Below are positions 30,401-41,221 of a stretch of 64,000 bases of DNA, piece after piece. This DNA is from Sorghum bicolor (taxonomy: Eukaryota > Streptophyta > Magnoliopsida > Poales > Poaceae): assembly GCF_000003195.3 (NCBI RefSeq), contig NC_012878.2, positions 13,261,104 through 13,325,103 of the forward strand. The letters run 5' to 3'. Made by a program: the position numbers and the translations under genes. Each line of letters starts with the position of its first letter. Within the stretch, counting starts at the first letter, position 1. Below the pieces are notes generated by a model. That model saw only the letters and a list, made by a program, of their open reading frames with translations, was not told the origin of the DNA and searched no databases.

Positions 30401-33400
30401 TATATTTGTTATGATTTATTCATCTAGACTGGTGAAATTTGCTTGGATATCTTGAAGAATGCATGGAGCCCTGCATGGACCCTCCAATCTGTTTGTAGGG
30501 CTATAATTGCATTGATGGCTCATCCAGAGCCAGACAGTCCACTTAACTGTGACTCAGGTAATTCGGTTCCATCTACTTTTTGAGTCTTGCATGTACATAT
30601 ACGTTTGTTGTAATACACGCTGATGAAGCTAATCATTTTATTCAGTTTTATTACTAACATCGATATTTACCTTTCAACAACTTTATTATTATAATTTGTC
30701 TTTTGACATAATTATTAAACATACAATTTGCCTATCAACAACTTTATTATTATGTTTTTTTTCCCTAAAGTGGGCAGTTTCTTTAAATAATAGAACCCCT
30801 TTCACTATAAAGTTTGAACTTGAGGTTAGGTAGGAACTTTGGTATTGATGTTACAAATCAGGGCATGGCTAAAAATGTTGAAAAACATGTGCATGAGATC
30901 TGTCACAAACCAAAATTCATGGCACTGAAAAGAAGTGCCTGGCTTAGCTGAAGCTGGTCCCCGAGTCGCCACGGCACCGATAAGATGATTAGTCGACCAT
31001 GTCATCCTGCATGTACCAGGACCAAATACTATACAGTATGTTGTATAAAGGCTATATAAAGCAAGAATTAAGACTAGGGGTGTAAGTGGGTTAGCCCATG
31101 AACTCGTATATAGGCTTAATTTTGTGGGTTGCCATGAGTAACCCATAAAATTAAGCTGATATGTGGGTTCGCGGGCTAGTCCACTTGCATCCCTACACAG
31201 CATGGATGGTCAGTTGGTCACTTGTTAGGTTTGACTTCTGAAGTGTCCAGAACTCAAGATCCCAGTTCTAGACTCCATATTCTTACTGATTTGCTGCTGC
31301 AATAACAAAGAACTTAAGTAGCTGTGAAATAAATAAATAAATAACAGAGTAGCTAGAGCAGAAGCAGTAGAGCTAGACATGGAATTGGACTCAGAATGTC
31401 CAGACTCCAATTGGATTTTTCCTTCCTGGATTTCAGTTGGCCGGATATATCCTGGACTTGGATATATGTGGATATGAAGTAAAAAAAAACATGGATTCTT
31501 GGATATCCTACATGCAAATCCAAACATCCATGGATCACCCAGCATTAAACACCATGTGCTGGCCATCCTTGAGGCTAGAGTGACGCCTCCGAGCTTTCCA
31601 GGACGTCGACGAGCTCCTGGTCGGTGTAGTGGAAAATCAGCTTGTTATGGATGAGTTGCTGCCCCTACCTCCTGAGGATGCAGAAGAGGGAAGAGGGTGG
31701 CTGGGTGTGTCGACATGGTGAGGCTGATGTTGGGCTGGAAGATGCTGTCATGTCAGGGCCAGGAAGGTACTGTGCTTGTGCCAGCACTTGCTGTCCCCTG
31801 CAGCGCACAGCATGGTGGTGAGGTCGGGCAGTGCCGGGTCCACCTGGGTCTCCTCCCCTCGCAGGGCGTCATCCAGAGACCATGACAGCGTGGTGGCACA
31901 AAGCAAAATCGATGAGGTCTTTCCGTCCTTGGTTTCATATGATGCCATGGAGGCTGTGTTGGATGATCAGCAGGTGTATCAGTGATGCCGGTGGCTGCCG
32001 CAGGCAAAGCTTGTGTCAGATTCCACAGCGATGAGCTTGAGCCACAACCTAGCCCTCTGAATCGCTGCAATCTCAATCCGCAGCTCCGCCCAGCCACCCG
32101 TAGCAACTGGAATCACCCAGAGGCGTCCAGCAGCATGGTGAACCTTAGAAGCCTTCGATAATTGGACACTTGTTGGGTTTTGGATTTTGCAGTTATTGGA
32201 TTGGATTTTCTTCATTTTAAATTGAACGCGAATTCGGAATTCTCGTATTTGGATATTCCATGGACTCCTTTCATTTGGATGTGGATTGAATCAGCAAACA
32301 TGCTATCGCAGCAGCCAGCATACATAACACTTAACCAAACACATCTCCTCGCCCTTGGGTCCAGTAATAGTTTTGATGGTCGAGGTTGTTTGCTGTTTAT
32401 AGTCATTGGCGAGCTACTTATTGTGTGGGTTCTGTATATGTGGTGTTTGTGTGGTGTGTATGGGTTCTAAAACCCTTATTAATATATTGATACCAGCTCT
32501 CCTGCATATTCAAGGAAAAAAACAATTAACCAAACAAGTTGAGCACAGTACAACACAGGCAACACAATTTTAGTTGCTGAATAGATATCAACAATTCACA
32601 GAAGCAGCCAGCCAATTAAATTAAGCAAATCAGCATTCAGTTGAAATGCCCTGCCATCTCTAGTTGCTGCTATTGTTGCAGGTGCACTAGAATCTTCATC
32701 CTCATCCATTCCTACTTTTGGCCATGGCTGAAAGTACTGTTTGCTGATTTGTTGTGAGAGAAAAACACTGCTGAATGGCTGGCAGATTCGGTAGATAAGC
32801 TCAAGCGAATAGAGATTGCTGCCCTTGTGCTTCATCTCTCTCATCATTATCAATTTTGTCTTCTTCAGCTGTATCTTGAGCAGCAGCTATCTTCCTTGGA
32901 CGTTTTCTTTTCCTAGCATATGTTTGTCTGACAGAGTCATAGAGATAGCAGCTCGAGCAGCAGCAGCTCTCAAGTTAATGACCCTGTAGACTGTTGAGTT
33001 GCACCAATAACTTTGTCAACATGAGTCAAGCGATATCAGCTCCATTGCCTTCATGAACTGGTTCACAATTTTCATCTACACATTCATTTTTTCACTGAAA
33101 TTCTTTAGGGGTTGCATTTTTTTTCCTTTGAAGCCAAGCTCTCTAATTTTTGCATTAAACAGAACCAGTTTCATCTAATAGTGTTTACCTAAACAACCAC
33201 TGTTAAGATGACTTGTGATTATTGAAACATAGATAGCCTTTGATGTTTCTGGCCCATCTTGACTTAAGAATGTGTAAGGACAATATGATAAATATCTCAT
33301 TTCCAAATGGATTGATTCGTGGAGTAACCCAAGCGACCTGGGCAATTTACTCTGGATGGTAGATAGGTGTATCTCTTTTGATCTAATTTTCTTATGTCAG

Positions 33401-33557
33401 TTTGAATCTGAATCTTCTAAAAATCCTGTGCTGGCCTCTTACACTTTCATTTTATGTCACCATTGTAGGCAATCTTCTACGATCCGGTGACATCAGAGGC
33501 TTTCAATCGATGGCAAAAATGTATACAAAACTTGCTGCAATGCCAAAGAAAAGCTAA
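27473..33557 (+). CDS. PEX4: Peroxin-4: ubiquitin-conjugating enzyme E2 (intact, 5 coding exons, 157 aa)
   Basis: Coding exons: 27473-27478 (Met-Gln only), 29923-30042, 30125-30253, 30428-30557, 33469-33557; all junctions are GT-AG and the sum is 474 bp with no stop. The product is a UBC-fold E2: N-terminal [17 protein letters not shown] at residues 79-81, catalytic Cys90 in TGEICLDIL, and C-terminal LAAMPKKS. Sequence and 157 aa length match plant PEX4 (Arabidopsis UBC21). The known role is monoubiquitination of the import receptor PEX5 at the peroxisome membrane, bound by PEX22, so that the receptor can be recycled. The six-base first coding exon is typical of the family. Introns 1 (27479-29922) and 4 (30558-33468) are swollen by transposons. 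The stop is TAA at 33555. Convergent with the ROP gene downstream. Confidence 0.95.
27566..29252 (-). mobile_element. 5'-truncated L1-type LINE in PEX4 intron 1
   Basis: On the - strand: end of ORF2 with the zf-RVT block ([25 protein letters not shown], given here by position 28110-28220), then [19 protein letters not shown], a 3' UTR, and an A-tail read as the T-run near 27566. A 13 bp target duplication atatttaaaagct flanks it at 27553-27565 and 29253-29265. It lacks ORF1, endonuclease and RT. It is antisense to PEX4 and interrupted by a small MITE at 28903-29052. Confidence 0.85.
28903..29052. mobile_element. 150 bp MITE nested in the intronic LINE
   Basis: Starts gtgttttcaggtc and ends gacttgaaaacattg, imperfect inverted ends. 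It is flanked by the direct repeat gtcaggacca (28893-28902, 29053-29062). Removing it with one repeat restores the LINE reading frame across the site. The 9-10 bp duplication fits Mutator- or hAT-type MITEs. The interior has palindromic ggtcgacctgggaccga strings. Confidence 0.75.
29372..29455 (-). mobile_element. Short LINE 3'-end remnant in PEX4 intron 1
   Basis: T-run followed by gcaggagagctgcatat, matching the 3' tail of the LINE at 27570 (gtaggagagctgtgcat) in the same orientation. Flanked by ccatctt at 29365-29371 and 29456-29462. Confidence 0.5.
31076..31194. mobile_element. Foldback MITE in PEX4 intron 4
   Basis: Ends taggggtgtaagtgg and ccacttgcatcccta are inverted repeats, and the interior continues the fold (attttgtgggtt against acccataaaat). 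hAT-like ends; the target duplication is not visible. Confidence 0.65.
31560..32150 (-). pseudogene. Possible captured host-gene fragments in PEX4 intron 4
   Basis: A GC-rich block inside an AT-rich intron. On the - strand it encodes fragments in different frames, such as [20 protein letters not shown] (about 31772-31835 region) and [20 protein letters not shown] (about 31590-31655). They read like one protein with the middle deleted, and from memory resemble plant proteins with a DUF6817-type domain. The flanks at 31400-31540 and 32160-32290 are rich in ttggat/ggatat strings. This would fit a gene fragment carried by a transposon, but no TIR or target duplication was found. Confidence 0.35.
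32342..32525 (+). mobile_element. 184 bp 5'-truncated LINE in PEX4 intron 4
   Basis: Ends attaatatattgatacc, agctctcctgcatattc and an A-run, the typical tail of plant L1 elements. Flanked by an 11 bp duplication ttaaccaaaca (32331-32341, 32526-32536). Confidence 0.7.
32537..33468. other. Rest of PEX4 intron 4
   Basis: AT-rich intron sequence with short poly-purine/CAG-like runs (cagcagctcg near 32950). No gene or repeat identified. The 3' splice site is cattgtag ending at 33468. Confidence 0.5.
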
Positions 33558-33649
33558 GTTTGCATGATGTAATGGAACATCGATGGCAAAATGTATACAA
33601 AAATTGCTGCAATGCCAAAGAAAAGCTAAGTTTCCAGGATGTAATGGAA
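33508..33649 (+). repeat. 73 bp tandem duplication of the last PEX4 exon end
   Basis: 33508-33580 (cgatggcaaaaatgtatac ... aatggaacat) is repeated at 33581-33649 with a one-base deletion and a few changes. The second copy repeats the codons for the last 16 or so residues and the stop, but lies after the true stop at 33557, in the 3' UTR. Confidence 0.9.
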
Positions 33650-33651
33650 GT

Positions 33652-33829
33652 GTTTTAAATAGCGGGCTAAGACATTTAGCGGTTCATGTCTAAAACAGCT
33701 AATAGCGGAGCTAAATCGGGCTATGCGGAATATAGCGGCTAAATTGTACATGAACACAAATAGCGGCACTCTGCCTCAAAAGGCTATAGCGGGCTATAGC
33801 GGCAGCTATAGCGGGATATTTAAAACTAT
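33652..33829. mobile_element. Foldback element of 'tagcgg' type in the PEX4 3' region
   Basis: Terminal inverted repeats gttttaaata and tatttaaaac enclose many copies of tagcggct / gctatagcggg. Widespread in plant genomes as a short repeat. TSD not clear. Confidence 0.6.
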
Positions 33830-34213
33830 GAATGGAACACATGTATAAGGCATGTTGTTAGAGAAAGTTGTGACGTAACCGTATCTAGACTTGTATATCT
33901 TTTTATCACTAACTCGTTAAGTTTGATGCTAGAGAATGGCACCACTAATATTGTTTGTTCTTGTCAAGTCTGTTGTGTTATTTCCCTGTAATTTCCTACT
34001 TGGAACCTAGGTTTGCAAACTAGTCAATTATCCCTGATAGCATTCTTATAATCAAAGTTAGTGGCGCTCGATTCATGTAATAATAGAGCAACTAGAACTC
34101 CAGAAAACCACGGTCTTTAACAATACACTATCTTCATCCTCAAATATATGCATTTCTGGCATTTCAGATTTGTCTACAAATGAAAGCATTCCTAGAGTAA
34201 CCTTAGTTACAAG

Positions 34214-34480
34214 TAGGGATGAAAACGGATCGGATACGGACGGATATCATTAATATTATATTTTTTTTTCATATTTCTGGTTGGATTCGGATTCGAATAC
34301 GGATAATGTCAACCATGTCGGATAAGATAGGATTAGATGTCGACACCATAAATATATGATTTAAGTATTCAGATACGGATACGGTATCAGATATTGAATA
34401 TTCGGGCTCGGATACAAACAGATCTAAATCCCTACGAATTCGGTCTCGAATACGGTCGGAAAATATTCGTACCGTTTTTT
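34214..34480. mobile_element. hAT-type MITE, copy 1
   Basis: Starts tagggatgaaaacggatcgg; the interior matches the complete copy at 53086-53361 over most of its length. The right end is eroded. Near-identical flanks gttacaag (34206-34213) and tttacaag (from about 34478) suggest an 8 bp duplication. Confidence 0.7.
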
Positions 34481-34489
34481 ACAAGGGCT

Positions 34490-34800
34490 TTGATCTGTTA
34501 GCTTTACAGCATCTCCGGTAGTTCTCCAATAAGACCCCCAATCAGAAATTGATGTCTTGATATGTTGTGGGCCCTTGCCCTATTTATCAGCTAGAATTTT
34601 ATAGACAGTTAATAGTGTTTTTCTCTCACAACAAATCAGCATCAGTCGCTTTTATGGAACAGTGTTCTGAGCTTGGGTCTTTGGCAGTTCTCCAAATCCC
34701 CACCAGAAATTGATGCCTTTGTATGTTGTTGGCTATATAGAACTAAGCTTGGGTCTTTAGGGGCATGGCTCGGCTAGATCCACCGCACTCTAAAATAATT
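34490..34800. repeat. MITE-like double repeat between the two genes
   Basis: Two related blocks, agttctccaataagaccccc with tcagaaattgatgtc (34518-34560) and agttctccaaatccccacc with agaaattgatgcc (34686-34725). The opening acagcatctccgg string is typical of grass MITEs. Boundaries not fixed. Confidence 0.45.
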
Positions 34801-35725
34801 AGATCATCTCTCAAAACCTCTCCTGCCGGCCATAGTCTTTTTCCATGTGGCTTAATCGTTCTAAAAATCCAAGAAATATATTTGTTAATGGAATAGATTG
34901 AAGAACAGCATTTCAATGTCCATCGTTCCTGGTTTTGATTCTGTGTGCTTTGAGCAAGAGTCCAATGCCTGAAGCCATGATAAGATTCAACAAGTGTACA
35001 GAACTGAATGTGATACTTAAGAGTTGTGATCATTGATCAAGGTCTGTGAACGGATGCTTAACCTATCGGGACCCATTTACAGCATACAAATACATGGTTG
35101 CTGAACTACGTTCCAGAAATGCTAGTAACTAAACACCAATAATGTCAACATAAGAAAAATAATTCTTCAGTAACTTTGTGCGATTACACAACAGCCATCC
35201 ATTTCCAACCTGATTGAAACGGATCAGATATGACATCTTCGGCAAAAGCAGTCCGTGCTGCATTTCAAACTTTACACCTATTTTTCAGAATCTTCAGCAG
35301 TGACAATAATGCCTGCTGGTTGCACATCTTGTAAATGTAAAGTGAGGACATGCATCTCTTATGATGAACAGTGAAAAGTGATATTGATAGTCTGCATTAA
35401 CTTCTTCTCTTCCAGTGCGATCATAACGATTTAATGGGCATTTAGCAACAGCAGTTTTTGGAAACAAAACATGCATAGAAGGGTCACTTCACACTTTGCT
35501 GAAACTACTAAATAGCCCACCATTCATATTAATGGAGGTACAACTCGTAGGGAATGTAGAAACTAGAACCTTCATTTTTCACAGCTGGAGAACGCAAAAG
35601 AGCTCTCTATTGGAAGGTAGAAGAGAACCAGAAGTTCCCAGTGGCTGCCTTGGGAACTATTCATTCATAGAGCTGACACCATCTAGCAAATCCAGTACTA
35701 CAATTGCAGAAGAGTCTGTGCTTTA

Positions 35726-38700
35726 TCATGTGAAACATGCACTTCCACAGAGGTATCTTCTGCACAATCATCCAAGAAGTGTTAAAACATTGAAACACCT
35801 TGTGATAACAGCATGATTTATAAATGATGATCTCCTAGAACATAGCCATTTACTTGAGGTGAACCGTAATATTTTCCTTTTTCGATCCATGGTATTAAGA
35901 GAAATGCAGGGTGATTTATGTACTCCCTCTGTCTCAAATTAAATCAACTTCTAGAGTTGTTCTAAGTCAAACTATTTTAAGTTTATAGAAAGAGCACCGA
36001 TATTATGACACATTAGTATCACTAGATACATCATGAAATATATTTTCATAATAATACTTATTTGGTGTCACAAATGTTGTTACTTTTTCTCTATAAAGCT
36101 GGTCAAACTTAAGATAGTTTGACTTAGGATGGTTCTAGGAATTGATTTATTTTGAGGGAGGTAGTATGTTTAACGTAGTGCCCCTAATTTTATTGGATAA
36201 TTCTACCTTCTACAGTTTCCCTTTTTTTATGAAGCATTCACACCTGGTATACATAAAGTACATTTTCTTGTAAAATGCTTATAGACATAATTGGTAAAAA
36301 AAATAAATGAAGACTGTAAAATACAAAAGCAGACTATATATATAAAGGATTGCATTTTTTTTGTATAGGTTAAAACAAAGCTCAGAAAAATTAGTGAATG
36401 TAACTTTTTTTTTGCTCCACTCTGTACCCTTTTCTTCTGTTTTTGTTTCATCTAGTATGTAAAGTTGTATATAAGGAGCATTTGCATAGATAATATAGTA
36501 CTATAAAAGACAGCGATTTCAAACAGGACTTGAGAAGTGACAAGAGCTCTTAGTGAAGAAACTTGCAATATCAATAACATGATAAGCTACTTCAAAACAT
36601 GTCAAGTATTCTTGTTCTCTAAAGACATATTTGAATAATCGTCGTCGATTTGGTTTGAAGATAACGCATGAATTGCTCAAATAAGTTAAATGGTACAATT
36701 CACTGTGCACAATGTCTGGTGCAAGTTCTTAAAGAAAACCTGTAGTGTCCATATCACAACAGAAAGGTAAGATGTGCCTGAATCCTGCTGTAGATTGTCT
36801 CACAAATTTTCCCAAATTTTTATATGCAGGCAAGGACAAAATGCCTAACACTAATTGAATGCCCAATTGTCTAGGTGTAAATTTGAGACTCAGTGATGCT
36901 ACATTCAAAACTGTAAACATGAGATGTACTATGCCCTAATTTAAAATTCTGAAGTCACATGGGTTTGGCTTTAAATATTCTGTCCTTGACCAACCCAGCA
37001 ATAGAATATTCATGAAAAATCCTCCACGTTATTAGCACAATGGATCCACCAAAATTTAATTCATACCGTGCAAATTTCTATGTAAAGCGAAAGATAATAC
37101 TTTGATAGAGATGAGTCCATGATCACAGCTTACCTCACAGACTGATTCGAACTTTTCTTCATTTTCTTCCTGGTAACTTCTCTTCTCCTTGGTGGTTGCA
37201 GCACTACTTTAATTGCAGTGTCGAACACAGCCTTTATGTTCTGTTTTCAGATGATTAAAACTCACTATTAATCTTTCCTGAAGTTCTTGACAATGTATGT
37301 TTATTTGTAGAGGATGTCACAAGGGAGAACCAGATATTGTCAGGCTGTAAAGTGTAAACTGAAATGAGCAGAAACATACCCTCTGTGTCTTTGAGCTGCA
37401 TTCTATGTATGCCACAGCACCTATCTGCTTTCTGAGCTCTTCTCCCTAGCGTTATAAGAGAATAATGTTATCAGTTGCAGTGACTGCTGTCCAGGTGCCC
37501 TTTGTTCTCAAGAAAAAATTGCCTAAATTTATTGACTGATGGTAACATTCTGTGGTCATATTACCTGTTCGGTAGAGATGATGGAAGCAGCAGAATGGTC
37601 AGCAAGGTAAGATCTGTCTTCACGGAGATCTGCAGTGGCAGAAAGTTTGAACTGAGAAGATCTGTCTTCACCTGGATAATTACATAACTATTATGTTTGG
37701 ATGGTTTAGGCCATAATGGTATCAGCCTTACCTAGTTTGGTTCCAACAAGAACTACCGGAACACTAGGTGAAAATCGGCGAAGCTCTGGCATCCACTGTA
37801 CAAAAGGACGCTGATTATCAGTACTCAGCTATTATTTTATGACAACCTAAACTGATACTTCCATGTAACAAGTTCATAGGGTTGTGAACTATGGTCATCT
37901 ATTGTTGAAATGCTTCCTTCAGGAATACAGAAAAATTCGAGCAATAACAATTGAAACCAAAACATATCCCATGAGTCCAAGGTGACATCAGCTATGGGTT
38001 TAAGGTGTTAACATTACTTCCAGAGTGCAAAATGAAATAAAAATAACTGATTTGTGTTGAAATATAACATACTCGAATGCAACAAATCATCACCCCTAAA
38101 GGAGAAAATTGCTATTCTAGGACTCCCAAACATGTGGCTTTGTTAAAATAGGATTCCTAACATTGACATCGCTAAAACAACATTCGAAACGTTTGCACTT
38201 TGTTTTCCATGACATTTGGTGTATTAAATCTCTTTTCTTATCTAAATACATGTATTTCTCTTCTCTTTGGACTCTTTTATCCTTATGTCATTTGGACGTT
38301 GATTACGTACGGTAATTTCATCGGTGTTTCATCTAGCCACCGATCGATTCATCTCCCAGTACGAGTATGACTGCGCCCACGCCGCCGGCCACCCAGCTGC
38401 CGCCCCTCCTTCCCTTCCAATCTGGCGCACGCCGCTCCCCTGCCTGGTGCCGATGATGGATGGAGAGCCTCCACCTGGTGTCGATGGAACCAACGATCCT
38501 GGTGCCTCGTTGCATATGTCTCATTGTTTATTAATTTTTACTATATATGAACGTGTGCACTTCATATATGCCATGCCCAGCCAAGGCACCGGCACCAGCC
38601 AAGGCATTGCCCAGCTAGGCGGCGACGGCAGGCAGCAAGTCAGTCACGGTAGCTGCCCAGCCAGCCAGCCCAGTGAAGAACGACCGATCAAATTCCCGCA

Positions 38701-39712
38701 CGTAACCAACGTCCAGATGACAGAAGAATAAAAGAGTCGAGAAGAGAAATACATGTATTTAGATGAGAAAAGAGATTTAATACACTAAATGTCATAGAAA
38801 ACAAAGTGCAAACGTTTAGAATGTCGTTTTAGCGATGTCAGCGTTACAAATCATATTTTAACAAAGGCGCATGTTTGGGAGTCCTATAATAGCAATTTTC
38901 TCCCCCTAAAGGACTTTGCAGGATTCCAGTGAGTCAAGAACTCTCAATCACGGTTGTACCGATCCCCAATTGGTTTGAGTTTATAATTTTCGTCCGGAAC
39001 TATTCTCATTACCTTCTTCAAGACATTCTCATAGCTCGCCCTGCTGACCAGGGAGAAGGAGAGGATGAACACATCAGCCCCCCTGTAGCTGAGAGGCCTC
39101 AATCTGCTGTAATCCTCCTGACCTGCATCCAAGGTGGAGGCAAATCAATCATTTCCAGCAGAAAAAAAAGATGGAAACACTTGGGAGGCATTGCTGAATC
39201 CTCTCGAATCTGCTGTAATCTGATCTGCGCCACCCCACCTGCCGTGTCCCAGAGGCCCAAGTTGACAATGCTCCCATCCACAGAGACATTGGCGCTGAAG
39301 TTGTCAAATACAGTGGGGATATAATCCTGTCAAAGTAGACACAGAAAAACCAAAAGGATTTAGGGAAGTTCAAACATCACAATAGAATAACCACACTCCT
39401 CTCTAATCAAGATTGGTACTGAATCTGTCTTCATTTTCTTCAAAACCGAGTTAGATAGATAGAAGGAGCAGAAACCCAATCGTGTCCAGCCGAACAAGAA
39501 ATGCAGAGAGTATCCAGCCATTGGTAACAACAAAGGGGGCAGAGAATCGAACTCAAAGACGGTAAGGAGCAAGTGAATGGATGGGAACACTCAACCGTCG
39601 GGAACTTGTTGCAGGTGTAGCAGATGAGCATGCAGGTCTTCCCGACGGCCCCATCGCCGACCGTGACGCACTTGATGAACTTGGTGACCGAGCTCGCCGC
39701 CGCCGCGCTCAT
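35726..39712 (-). CDS. ROP/RAC small GTPase, type II C-terminus (intact, 8 coding exons, 216 aa)
   Basis: Coding exons on -: 39596-39712, 39239-39326, 39013-39122, 37732-37795, 37565-37629, 37380-37445, 37134-37240, 35726-35759; 651 bp, all GT-AG, no stop. The product has the Rho GTPase motifs: P-loop GDGAVGKT (residues 19-26), switch I with Thr44, DTAGQ (66-70), TKLD (124-127), SSK (165-167). A basic tail ([12 protein letters not shown]) precedes a last exon ending [10 protein letters not shown] with two cysteines (210, 214). There is no CaaX box, and an extra intron splits the tail, which defines type II ROPs that are S-acylated. Plant ROPs switch NADPH oxidase, actin and immune or polarity signalling at the plasma membrane. 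The exact paralogue (rice Rac number) is not assigned. Intron 3 holds a Mutator-type element and intron 7 a Stowaway MITE. Confidence 0.95.
35921..36166. mobile_element. Stowaway MITE in ROP intron 7
   Basis: Ends tactccctctgtctcaaat and tttgagggaggtagta are the hallmark of Stowaway (Tc1/mariner) MITEs, with TA at each border. The interior shows the known inverted arrangement (agtcaaactattttaag against cttaagatagtttgact). Confidence 0.9.
38102..38902. mobile_element. Mutator-type non-autonomous element (possible Pack-MULE) in ROP intron 3
   Basis: Terminal inverted repeats of about 220 bp (38102-38323 and 38685-38902), each starting gagaaaattgctatt. They are flanked by the perfect 9 bp target duplication cccctaaag (38093-38101, 38903-38911), diagnostic for Mutator-like elements. 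The central 360 bp is GC-rich with an open frame (38324-38731) unlike the TIRs, as expected if a host exon fragment was captured. The source gene is not recognised. Confidence 0.9.
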
Positions 39713-39833
39713 CGCTCTCCCTGCCGCCAGTCCGCCGCTGCACGGGCCACCAACACCTCCTTCCAACCAGTCACCAAAAGTTCGCTGCAGCAGTGTGCCT
39801 GCATAAATGCAGCCAGCAGCAGCTTCTTTTCTT

Positions 39834-39843
39834 TATTATATAC
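39834..39843 (-). promoter_or_regulatory. TATA box of the ROP gene
   Basis: On - the string ggtatataataa lies about 125 bp upstream of the ATG at 39712. A start near 39805 would give a short C/A-rich leader. No upstream ATG in a good context was seen in that leader except atgcagg near 39803. Confidence 0.5.
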
Positions 39844-40053
39844 CACCTGGGGGAGTGACAGAGGTGTGGGTGTAGCGAATCTCATCTTTATTTGCTCACC
39901 AAATTGCTGCAATATTTTGTTGTTTATTACTCCTAGTTTCAAGTTCGAACTCTGGCTGCCTGTAGAGAGTAGTCTGAACTTTGAACAGTTGAACTGATGA
40001 CCTTATTACGTGCAAGGAGGCTTAGAATTGTTCAAGAATGTCGTTCCTTATAA

Positions 40054-40261
40054 GGCCAGTCCTTAATGCATGTTTCATAAGAGTGTCATGCATATTAAAT
40101 AGAGTGTCACGTAAGCAAAATTGCTAACTTGGTAGAGTCATTAAATGAAGGAGTTTCATCAGATGAGAGAGGAATTTTATCCCTATAAAACTCATATGAC
40201 TCGGTTACCTAGTTTATAATTTTGGTAACTTGTGCCATGAAATTATGTATTGAGACTGGCA
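40054..40261. mobile_element. MITE with ggccagtc ends
   Basis: Left end ggccagtccttaatgcatg with tttcat; right end atgaaattatgtattgagac with tggc: imperfect inverted repeats of about 25 bp. Interior AT-rich. Confidence 0.65.
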
Positions 40262-40292
40262 CTGCACGGACACATTATCATCATCATTTACT

Positions 40293-40528
40293 AGGGCCTT
40301 GTTTAGTTGAGGAAAATTTTTAGCTTTAACTACTATAGCATTTTATATTTGGTAATTATTGTTTAATCATAAACTAACTAGGTTCAAAAGATTTGCTTCG
40401 TAAATTATAAGTAAATTGTGCAATTAGTTATTTTTTATCTATATTTATATTTAATGTTCTATATATACGTTCAAAAATTTTATGTGACGAGGAATCTTAA
40501 AAAAAATTCAGGAACTGAATGAACACCC
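40293..40528. mobile_element. MITE of the gggccttgtttagtt family
   Basis: Starts agggccttgtttagttgag and ends caggaactgaatgaacaccc. The interior matches a MITE very common in sorghum-type genomes (actaactaggttcaaaag, tgtgcaattagtta). Family recalled from memory. Confidence 0.7.
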
Positions 40529-40876
40529 AAATTGATGTCTTGTGGATTGAATGGCACACAGTATGAGGAACATGTAGCGAGACATTAGTGCTAATCAGCC
40601 AAGGTGCTGGCACCTGGCATGTTTTGTTCTGCCTTTGAGGCGTTGGACACGCGAATCCGTTCTTCTTTGGCCCCTCTCTCGTCAGATCCAAGCTTTTGTA
40701 CGTTTCCCGGTTCGCTCCACGTGATTGCGCCTGTGCGTGCGACTATTCTAGTAGCGTGCTTTTGTTTTGTAGAGCGCCATTTGGGTTGGTAAGCAGGCAC
40801 ACGTGTGGCTGTAAAAGAACTCTTACGGTAAACAATATCGTTCCCAGCTTGGACAACGTGTTTCATATACCTGTCA

Positions 40877-41013
40877 AGCCTTGTTGGTTTGAACCCTAAA
40901 TCACGGGGATCAAGGAGAATTAGAAGGGATTGGAGAGGATTTTGACTTATAAGGGATTAAATCCCCTCAATCCCTCCTATTCCCCATGGTTCTGAGAGGA
41001 ACCGAACAAGACT
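40877..41013. mobile_element. Short MITE with internal palindrome
   Basis: Ends ccttgttggtttgaacc and ggaaccgaacaag; the centre contains gggattaaatcccc. Typical of small PIF/hAT-like grass MITEs. Confidence 0.6.
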
Positions 41014-41221
41014 TAAAATGGAAAGTTTAATTTCTACAAATGTATGTTAATGTTAGTATTTCCGGTCATCATGAAATAAGGTTTACAAGATCGCAAAATA
41101 AAAAAGAAAAGATATAAGGTTTACAAAATAATGGGAATACATTAATAATATGTCATTGCTGCCCTCTCTTGTTTTGCCACATAACGTGAGTAAGATGAAC
41201 AAGCAAAGCGCACACTATTTA

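Noticed and set aside
29923..33557. Generic UBC4/5-type E2
   Set aside because: The N-terminal [11 protein letters not shown] block, the six-base first exon, 157 aa length and KK-S tail fit PEX4 better than UBC4/5 (about 147 aa).
39596..39712. Rab or Ras-type GTPase instead of ROP
   Set aside because: [20 protein letters not shown], the switch regions and the cysteine tail are specific to plant Rho (ROP/RAC).
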